This document shows, piece by piece, positions 56,126-64,000 of a stretch of 64,000 nt of DNA. The position numbers and the translations under genes are program-made. Location of the stretch: contig JBCAMK010000003.1 of assembly GCA_038503065.1 (NCBI GenBank), positions 2,976,001-3,040,000 of the forward strand. Direction: 5' to 3'. Within the stretch, counting starts at the first letter, position 1, and every line of letters starts with the position of its first letter. The notes beneath the pieces are model-generated. The model had not been told where the DNA came from and did no database searches. It saw only the letters and a list, made by a program, of their open reading frames with translations. This stretch comes from Paragyromitra xinjiangensis (lineage: Eukaryota > Ascomycota > Pezizomycetes > Pezizales > Discinaceae).

Positions 56126-58092
56126 ATGTTGCTTTACCTCCTCTTGAGCTTTCTATCCCTATGGACATCTTCAGTCTCAGCGGCCTTCGGCTACACTTCA
56201 GACAGCACCCATTTCACCATCGATGCGGGTTCCACCAACTCTCTCGTCATCAAAGTAGCTAAAGCAAACGGTGACATCACGTCTATTCTATATCGTGGTG
56301 TCCAGCTTCAAAACCAAAGCCCATACAGCCACATAAACTCTGGACTTGGAACAGCTACTGTTTCTGCTTCGACAATTGGGAGTAAGTTTCCTCAACAGAC
56401 TCATTGAGGTTATAGTGTTCTGATTATGAGTTAAGGTTATGTGAAGATTACGGTTGTTGCTACTGGTCTCACTCAGTATTATGTTGTCCGGTCTGGGGAT
56501 AGCACTATCTTTATGGCGACATATATCACCGAGCACCCATCTGTAGGGGAACTTCGGTTTATTGCTAGGCTTCAGTCATCGCAACTTCCATCAGGTACCT
56601 ACTTGGGTGCAGATACCTCCAGCTCTTCAAGTGCAATTGAAGGAAGTGATGTAGTATGTTGTGCACTTGGCTCTACACATTATACCTCAATACCTAAGCT
56701 ACCAGATGCATATACTCACTCCACATCATAGTACCTCGTAAACGGCGAAACCCGCAGCAAATTCTACTCCAGCGAACGTTTCATCGACGACGAAGTCCAT
56801 TGTACGTATCCGTTCTAGCGAACACAACTACAGAGCTGACAGAAAAACGTCTAGGTATCTGGGGCAACGACGTTAAAGCTTGCATGGTAATCCCCGACCC
56901 AACCGCTTACGAAACCTCTGCTGGAGGGCCATTCATGAGAGACATCAACTACAACAACGGTGGTGAATACCACGCACTTTACTGGTACATGAACTCCGGT
57001 CATGTACGCACTGAGGATCCCAGATTAGGGCTTCACGGCCCTGTAAGTTTATGGCTCAAGATTGCAGTAGGTTCGTCATTAACGGATTTTAGTATGCTAT
57101 CGTTTTCTCCCGCTCAGGAGAACCGTCAAAGAGTCTTGATACATCTTTCTTCGACCAGCTTTCAATCACTGGATACGTCCCAACATCCTCCCGCGGATAC
57201 GTCTCTGGCACAGCAACCGGCGTACCCTCCGGCTTCTCAATCGTCTTACATTGGTATAACACAGTTGCACAATACTGGACATATGCCAATTCTAATGGAG
57301 CATTCACCTCACCACCCATGAAACCCGGAACGTAAGTCCTCCCTTCCTATAGTGATAGCCCAACACTCACGTCTTATAGCTACACGATGATTCTTTACAA
57401 AGACGAATTTAAGGTGGCTACTAAATCCGTCACTGTCAGTTCAGGGTCTACAGTAAGTTCTAGTATAGCCTCTACGGAGGAGACTCGTACTACTGTTTGG
57501 CGTATCGGTGAGTTCGACGGAAGACCTGTTGGGTTTAGGAATGCTGCAAATCAACTTAGGATGCATCCGAGTGATACGAGGATGTCAAGCTGGGGCCCGT
57601 TAACGTTTACTGTTGGTGGGTCGATCGGTAAGTGCACGCTATTTCTTCGCCTCTTCTCAAAAAGTTCGATCCCACTTGGCGGTTATTTTACTTATTAGAG
57701 TGGGTGAGTAAATAGACGGCTTCCCAATGGCCCAAATCGCCGCCGTCAACAACCCCACAACCATAAAATTCACCACAACCGATACTAGCGGCACATTCAA
57801 ACTTCGTGTCGGCACGACTCTCTCCTTCGCAGGTGCCAGACCACAGATCGTGGTTAATAGCTGGACTAGCTCGGCGCCTGCAGCTCCGACTAAGATTGAC
57901 TCTAGAGCTCTGACTAGAGGGGCTTACCGTGGGTATGGAGAGAGTTATGATTATTCAATCCCTGCAGGGACGATTGTGTCGGGGACGAATACTATCACTA
58001 TCTCTGCGATTTCTGGGAGCTCGGGGGATGCGTTTTTGAGCCCTAATTTTGTGAGTTTTGTTCCGCGGTTTTGTGGGGTTGTGGGTTGCTGA
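56126..58092 (+). CDS. Rhamnogalacturonan endolyase (PL4, rhamnogalacturonase B)
   Basis: Seven exons (56126-56381, 56436-56653, 56732-56801, 56855-57042, 57093-57331, 57380-57627, 57716-58092) close in phase to 531 aa, normal for fungal PL4. The ATG at 56126 gives the signal peptide [19 protein letters not shown]. The catalytic beta-sandwich holds [20 protein letters not shown], then [18 protein letters not shown] and [20 protein letters not shown] with YWYMNSGH. The middle FnIII-like domain ([18 protein letters not shown]) and the C-terminal carbohydrate-binding-like domain ([15 protein letters not shown] to the end) follow in family order. The enzyme cleaves the rhamnose-galacturonate backbone of pectin by beta-elimination, outside the cell. 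Its AA9 and GH2 neighbours point to plant cell-wall use. Confidence 0.93.
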
Positions 58093-59642
58093 CGGGGGTA
58101 GATTTATGATGCTGTGGAGTTGTTTAAAGCTTAGTTGATACGGTAGGGCGGTTAGCTGCGGGGGTGTAGGGACGGGTATTCATCAGCTGGCTGATAGTTA
58201 GCGGGCGAGAGTACGATATGAAAGGATTGGGTATTCTCCTCCGGGAAGTGCCAAGTCCGGAGAATAAAATCAACAGACCTCAACTGAATATCCCTACACA
58301 AACCTACGCGTTCCACATGACAGTGAAGTGGCAAACAAGGACCACCCAACTAGAGAAATTAAATATCCCCGCAATGTCTGCTTTATGTGGCATTCAAGGT
58401 GAACTGCCAAGTGCTGCAGCTCCACTCCCGAGTTGTGGACACTAATGCCCCATTATTAAGTCCGAGTTGTATAGTGTTTAGGGATTCAAGCAGCTGGACG
58501 GCTGCCCCACTCTGCGAGAAACCCCTGAAATCAGAGCCTAACGCGAGAATTAAGTTAACCTCGAAATTTAAGGTCGTGACTGTACAGGGGAATTTATGCT
58601 AAACGATGAATGGCCTGTCGACTCGGAAGAATATGGTGGGGGCTGTGCTCAGGTACGACCACGTGACTAGATGGAAACTGTTGGCAAACAGGATAATCGT
58701 TTGCCTTGAAGTAGAGCCACTGCATGGGCGTCTGAGAGATTTTCATTGGTAGTTATTGGTATGATGACGATTATCCATTTACGTATCCAACCCTAAGGTT
58801 AGGTAGTTACTGGTAGATTCTAGAACATTGTTTTTAGCGATAGATTTTCAATCTTCAAGACGTAAGCTAGACTAAGGTTGATACCAAGAAACGTAAACCA
58901 GACTGGCCCAGACCTACATCGACATGATTGTTTCCAAGCAGCTGCACTCTGTATATCGACGTCATGATATTTCCGGGCCGTATTCGTACACATATTCAAG
59001 AAGAATCCATACTCTATGTGATCACCCGCGCACCCGGAAGTGCCTCCGCTGCCATTTCTGGGGAAGCTGGAACACCGGCACAGAAAGAAAAATTCATTTA
59101 TCTGCGATGCTTGGTTTTTCTTGGCTTCGACGGACCGTCGGAAACATGGCGGGTTTGACGGGTATATTCTCATTGAGGGGATGGATGGCAATATAGGCCG
59201 GTGATTCCGAAGATGTGATAAGATTAAAGTTTTGGGTTGACAAGAGGGTCAGGGATAGGGTTGTGGCGGCTGTGTTGAAATATCCGCAGTTGGACGAAGT
59301 TCGGATGAGGGGGCCGATATCACGGAGTCCTGCCAGGTGCTTCCGCCTATAGTGCTTATGTCATGCTCTTCTACACTCCCAACTAATGTGTACTGGCGAA
59401 TAACGTGTTGGCGCGCTAGCCTTTTCAGCTCAACACATACAACAATATTAGCTAGCGCATGGGATATGGAAGTGAACATCTCCATTCCGAACTTTTGATA
59501 TTAAATGCCAGGACAACGGTAAACCGGATCACCAGTCATATAAAATTAAAATGAGAACTCTTTAAATACTGTGCCCGTCCTCCCGCCATCGGTAATAGCT
59601 TGTAGTATTCTCCCCAGGACACTCTAACACCACACATCCACG
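58093..59642. other. Intergenic between PL4 and AA9 genes
   Basis: Frames at 58218-58602 and 58820-59196 show no domain. A TATAAAAT sequence near 59539 lies about 100 bp upstream of the AA9 start and could be its TATA element. Confidence 0.5.
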
Positions 59643-60972
59643 ATGAAGACCACTTCCATTCTTGCTGGCCTCGTGGCCGCCATCTCCTCTGTTTCTGCTC
59701 ATTCTACCTTCCAAGAGCTGTGGGTTAACGGTGTCGACCAAGCCGGAAGCTGTGTCCGACTTCCTGTTAGCAACAGCCCAGTAACTAGCGTTTCCACTAA
59801 CGTAAGTATTATTTCCCCGTACTCCTAATGCCTGCCCAAGAAATATCTACTTACAATATCTATAGGACATCAGATGTAACACCAACCCAGGGAAAGCGCC
59901 CGGTCTTTGCACCGTCCCAGCTGGTGGCACCGTCACCGTTGAGATGCATGCACAGCCTGGCGACCGCTCTTGCAGCAATGATGCCATTGGAGGGAACCAC
60001 GATGGTCCTGTCATCGTCTACCTCTCCAAAGTCAGCGACGCGTCTACTGACCCTGGAAGCGGTTCTTGGTTCAAGATCTATCAGAATGGCCTTGTATCAA
60101 CCGACTACTGGGCAACAGATGTCCTTAACGCCAACTGCGGAAAGCAAGTTGTTACCATCCCAGCTGATATTGCTCCTGGCCAATATCTTCTCCGTGCGGA
60201 GGTTATTGCGCTCCACGTTGCTAGTAAGATCCTCCTCTCACTCACTAGTTAGGCTTGATTATCACTCGAGTGATGAGTTGGCTTATGCAATTTGGGAATA
60301 TAGGCAGTGTTGGTGGTGCTCAGTTCTATGTTTCTTGCTATCAACTCAACATTACTGGAGGTGGAAGTGCGACCCCTGCTGGTGTCTCTTTCCCAGGCGC
60401 GTACTCCGCGACCGACCCTGGTATCCTATTCAACTTATACGGATCTTACACTTCATACCCCATTCCTGGCCCTCCTGTAAGCCCCCTTCTCCCCCACTAC
60501 CACTAAAAACCACTAACACCCCACAGGTCTACAGTTCGTAAACCATCTCCTTTTACTCCCCCCCCCCACCCACAATGTTCTATATAAAATAGTATCCAAA
60601 AATTCACCCCACTTCACCGTCCAAGGCAGCTTCGAGCTGGCCGCTGCTCCACGCAGATACTAACATCTCTACAGCTGGCGGCGCCGGTAGCGGAACTGGC
60701 ACCACTCCAACAACCCCGGCCGGGCCCTCAACCACAGTTAAGCCTACATCAAGCAGCAAGACTTCCAGCTCTCCGATCGCCACCTCGGCTGCACCTACGA
60801 CAGGGAATATTGCCAAATATGGACAGTGTGGTGGTATTGGCTGGACTGGCGGCACCGGTTGTGTGGCATGTTCCCCTCCTGAAATCAACCTGTGGTGGAG
60901 CAGTGAGCTAATAAGGTGTAGGCTGGGTCGACTTGCACCAAGGTCAACGATTATTACTTCCAGTGCTTGTAG
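59643..60972 (+). CDS. AA9 lytic polysaccharide monooxygenase with C-terminal CBM1
   Basis: The long model joins 59643-59801, 59866-60223, 60304-60476, a 7-bp exon 60527-60533, 60675-60862 and 60922-60972 in phase: 311 aa. The signal peptide [19 protein letters not shown] leaves His20 as the mature N-terminus. The copper histidine brace is His20 plus His98 ([15 protein letters not shown]), with axial Tyr181 ([11 protein letters not shown]). The catalytic domain ends [11 protein letters not shown] Gly/Thr/Ser-rich linker leads to a CBM1 ([15 protein letters not shown], then [16 protein letters not shown]). The enzyme cleaves cellulose oxidatively outside the cell. If the 60534 donor (GTTCGT, weak) is not used, translation stops at VYSS (60538-60540) and gives an enzyme without a CBM1, so two isoforms are possible. 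The CBM1 intron donor (GTGGCA) is also non-standard. Confidence 0.88.
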
Positions 60973-62081
60973 GTGGGTTAGAGTTAGGTTGGAGGGGTTT
61001 TTGTATCTATTTTTGCTTGTGCATACTTAAAAGTAAAATTTAAGAACCTGAGGAGTATTAGTGATATTGAAGAAACGTTATAGAGGTTTTGTGCATGTGC
61101 TGCTTAACGTGGGATTGAGTGACTATCTTAGTGTGTAGTCAATCGAAAAAGTGATGTTGAACTGCTACTTTTTGACGTTTGGTGGTATGAAGGTGCTAGA
61201 ATTTTTTTTGCTGTGGGTATACCTCGAGTGATGTATCGTGCGTCTAGGGTATGTGTCCACACCTTAGTTTAGAGCTGGTTTTCGGCCAAATAGCTCATAG
61301 TAGAATATCTGCTGTAAACCCGATCTACCGGTACTTTCTATAATCTTCTCTTGATATCTATGCATAGCTTCTACATACATAGTTGTAATTATTTTTGGAA
61401 ATAACCCCTAGTGCTTGTGACCGTTGTATCTAGTCTAAAAGTTATATCTATTCGAGTATGTAAACAGGTTTCTGACGACCATATTCCCTCGTGTCCTGGT
61501 ACTTTCGGTATAAACAATCTCTATACGAGGTCAGGTGAAGCTGGTGTAATATAGTTTTGCACCTCTATGCCCCTCACTGACTTTCTTCCGTATACTCAGC
61601 TGAGAGTGTTATTAAAAATCTGGTCCTTTCGTTACTTGCGCAGTTGACGATTCCTTGTCCCATTCTGAAAAACCTGCTACATTCCGATATTAATACAAAA
61701 TTACCTCCACACTCACTTCCGCTTCCGCGACTAGAATAATTAATTACTTACACTAATAATCTCAAAGCTATCGAATTACCCCGCCATATGTTAAGTACCT
61801 CATATGTTTTATTCCAGCATCGGCAAATTCCGGGGTAGTAGAGCTTGGACCCTGTAACAGGGGTAGCGTTGTCGGGGAAGTGGGAATATCTCCGTTAGCC
61901 AGGATCCACTCCTGTTTGTGCCTCTCAAATATCTAATTCAGATATCTTTTACCCCGCATGAGATGAAATTAATCCCCTACTACCTATCCCTTCACCTATC
62001 GGTACACTTCCATCACAGTACTGCGGTTTAAAGACGCCTCGTTTTTCGATTAAGCACCTGATTACATAGCAGACGTACACA
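60973..62081. other. Intergenic, gene-free
   Basis: 3' flank of AA9 and promoter region of the beta-mannosidase gene. Only featureless short frames were seen. Confidence 0.5.
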
Positions 62082-64000
62082 ATGCAGCTCATAGAAACCA
62101 GGATCGTTAACGCAAAAGCAGAGCTCAACTCATCGCAGACCTTCGACACAAAATTCCCAAGCAATATCCACCTTGATCTTACGCGTGCCGGGTCTATCCC
62201 AAACCCCCACCTCGGGTTCAATGAACGTGTTGTGCAATGGGTTCACGAAAAAACATGGCGATATTCTACATCGTTCCTGTTGAAGATTGGGAATAGTGGG
62301 TTAGGTACACCTGTTACGGCTTGTTTGGTCTTTGAGGGGTTGGATACATTTGCTACTGTGTATCTTGATGGGAATAAGATACTCGAAAGCGATAATATGT
62401 TCCTGAGTCACAGGGTGGATATCAGTCAATATGTCCACGAGAAGAATAGGGCCAATATAACGCAAGACCCTGACGAATTCGCTTTGACAATCGATTTTGA
62501 AAGCGCGCTGAAGAAGGGGGATGAAGTTATGGCGGAAAATGGAGGAGAGAGGGTCACATGGAATGGACACTATTCGAGAGTGTTTGTTAGAAAAGCTCAA
62601 TATCACTATGTAAAAACTCCAGCTCGCCCCACCGGTAAAGAAAGAAGCTGATTCAAGCTTGCTATGCCACTAGGGTTGGGACTGGGGCCCATCGTTAATA
62701 ACCTGCGGTCCTTGGAAACCGATCACCCTCCAGCTCTACACGGATCGCATAGCATCCTTCAAAGCTATCCAATCCCTTACCCCCGATCTTAAAAAAGCTA
62801 TAATCACCCTTGAAGCAACCACAGAGACCAATGGGACCAACAAGGGTGTTTATTTTCTCTCTGCTTCCATTGTATCACCCTCCGGAAAAGAGATCCGTAT
62901 TTCACTGGCGCCAAAGACCCCATTACCAGACAGTGACCAAGTAATCTACCAAAGTACCACGGAAATCCCAAACCCGGAGCTATGGTATCCAAGACAACAT
63001 GGTGCACAAAATCTCTACACGGTCAAGCTCACCCTCTCAACCTCTTTGGCCTCTTCTGGACCTCTGCAGTTTGGAGAATATCCTATACAGAGATCGCCTG
63101 TGCTAGACAAGGTAGTAAAGAAATTTGGCATCCGACGTGTAAGAGTAGTGCAAGACCCTCTCCCAGAAGATCCCGGTGACCCTGTTTCTGGAGGAAAAAC
63201 TTTCTACTTTGAGGTCAATAATATCCCCATTTTCTGCGGCGGCAGCAACTGGATCCCTGCCGACTCTTTCCTCCCTCGTGTCACGCGCGAGGTCCTACAT
63301 ACGTTGCTGAAGACGCTGCTGCTTGAGCGTGGGAACCAGAATATGGTACGGATATGGGGAGGTGGCGTATATGAGTCTGAGGATTTCTATGAAATATGCG
63401 ACGAAGAGGGAATCCTCGTTTGGCAGGATATCTGTTTAGCTTGTGGAGACTATCCTGCAAATCTTGACTCTTTTGTAGACTCAATTTCGGAAGAAGTCAA
63501 AGAGAATCTCGCACGACTAAGATGGCATCCTTCGCTGGTTATCGTAGCAGGCAATAACGAAGACTATCAAGTCGCGGATGAAGAACTAGGGTATGATCAG
63601 GACCAACCCCAGAATGAATGGAGGGAGAGTAAGTTTCCAGGGAGATGGCTCTACGAGAAAGTTTTCCCCGATATCGTTCGAGAAGTGTGTAATGGAGGCT
63701 ACGGAGAAGGTATCGGAGACTCGGGCGAAAAGGAATGTGGAAGCACAGGTGTCGTTTATTGGCCTAGTAGTCCGTGGGGAGGAGAAGATAGCACGGATCG
63801 GACGATAGGAGATATTCATCAATGGAACAGTAAGAAGTCCTTTACACTCAAAACAAGTGAACTACTCATAATAACTCGGCATGAAATCTAGTCTGGGGTG
63901 GAATTCAAGCACCTTACCAACGTTATCCCGATCTCGGCGGCCGTTTCATCTCAGAGTTCGGAATGATCAGTTATCCATGTGTTCAGACGATCAAAGAGGG
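62082..64000 (+). CDS. Beta-mannosidase (GH2), truncated by the window end
   Basis: Exons 62082-62609, 62674-63829 and 63892 onward run off the window. About 597 residues are visible, against roughly 840-900 in the family. The sugar-binding domain opens with PSNIHLDLTRAGSIPNPHLG and FNERVVQWVHEKTWRYSTSF. GWDWGP spans the first intron, then LWYPRQHGAQNLYTV. The catalytic TIM barrel starts at CGGSNWIPADSF and contains QNMVRIWGGGVYESEDFYE, the acid/base Glu in AGNNED, and the nucleophile Glu in FISEFGM near 63950-63960. No signal peptide is seen, which suits the intracellular MndB-type enzymes that remove terminal mannose from beta-manno-oligosaccharides. The N-terminus is shorter than usual, so an upstream exon may be missing. 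Confidence 0.9.

Noticed and set aside
58820..59196. Overlapping plus and minus frames upstream of AA9
   Set aside because: Both strands open without features; likely chance.
1..64000. CRISPR arrays, 5S rRNA and secondary-metabolite core genes (PKS, NRPS, terpene synthase)
   Set aside because: None seen; no regularly spaced repeats, no 5S-like sequence and no such enzyme motifs in any frame read.

Overview
This 64-kb window is nuclear DNA of a filamentous ascomycete (Pezizomycotina). Genes carry many short introns (about 50-100 bp) with GTAAGT/GTATGT-type donors, CTRAY branch points and TAG/CAG acceptors. The products include GPI-anchored cell-surface proteins, a fungal cellulose-active oxygenase, a rhamnogalacturonan lyase, a flotillin and a DNMT5-type DNA methyltransferase. 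I cannot name the genus. Long gene-poor stretches hold decayed transposon sequence and fold-back elements. Gene models were joined by hand: for most multi-exon genes every intron phase closes and the totals divide by three, which is the main support for the coordinates.

Layout. 0-9.6 kb: a small secreted protein (2.2-2.9) and, on the minus strand, a GPI-anchored Cys-repeat protein (5.3-7.0) whose repeat modules coincide with phase-2 exons. 9.6-12.2 kb (minus): a JmjN/JmjC histone-demethylase-like protein. 14.6-16.7 kb: a Ser/Gly-rich GPI-anchored wall protein. 18.0-25.2 kb: an eight-exon DNMT5 homologue (2253 aa) with DNA methyltransferase, Cys-rich, SNF2 and RING parts and a textbook PCNA-binding motif near its N-terminus. 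27.9-28.5 kb (minus): a small two-helix membrane protein.

28.5-34.9 kb is a gene-free, stop-dense region with transposon relics, a small A-tailed insertion between perfect 14-bp target duplications, a fold-back element and a long hairpin. 34.9-35.8 kb (minus): a BTB-like protein. 37.4-39.3 kb: flotillin with a long 11-residue-repeat tail. 40.8-45.1 kb (minus): two tandem paralogues with a BTB-like N-terminus, a coiled coil and a C-terminal membrane anchor, with a second copy of the fold-back element between them. 45.9-46.1 kb: a TA-flanked MITE. 47.4-48.6 kb: a protein with heptad N-glycosylation repeats. 49.7-51.6 kb: an MFS anion:cation symporter. 52.7 kb: a tRNA-like Pol III gene.

53.9-64 kb is a run of extracellular or carbohydrate functions on the plus strand: a putative secreted HExxH peptidase, a PL4 rhamnogalacturonan lyase, an AA9 lytic polysaccharide monooxygenase with a CBM1, and a GH2 beta-mannosidase cut by the window end. 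Together they suggest plant cell-wall attack on pectin, cellulose and mannan. The most notable items are the DNMT5 gene with its PIP box, the exon-module Cys-repeat protein, and the set of mobile or fold-back elements, which are plausible targets of DNMT5 silencing.
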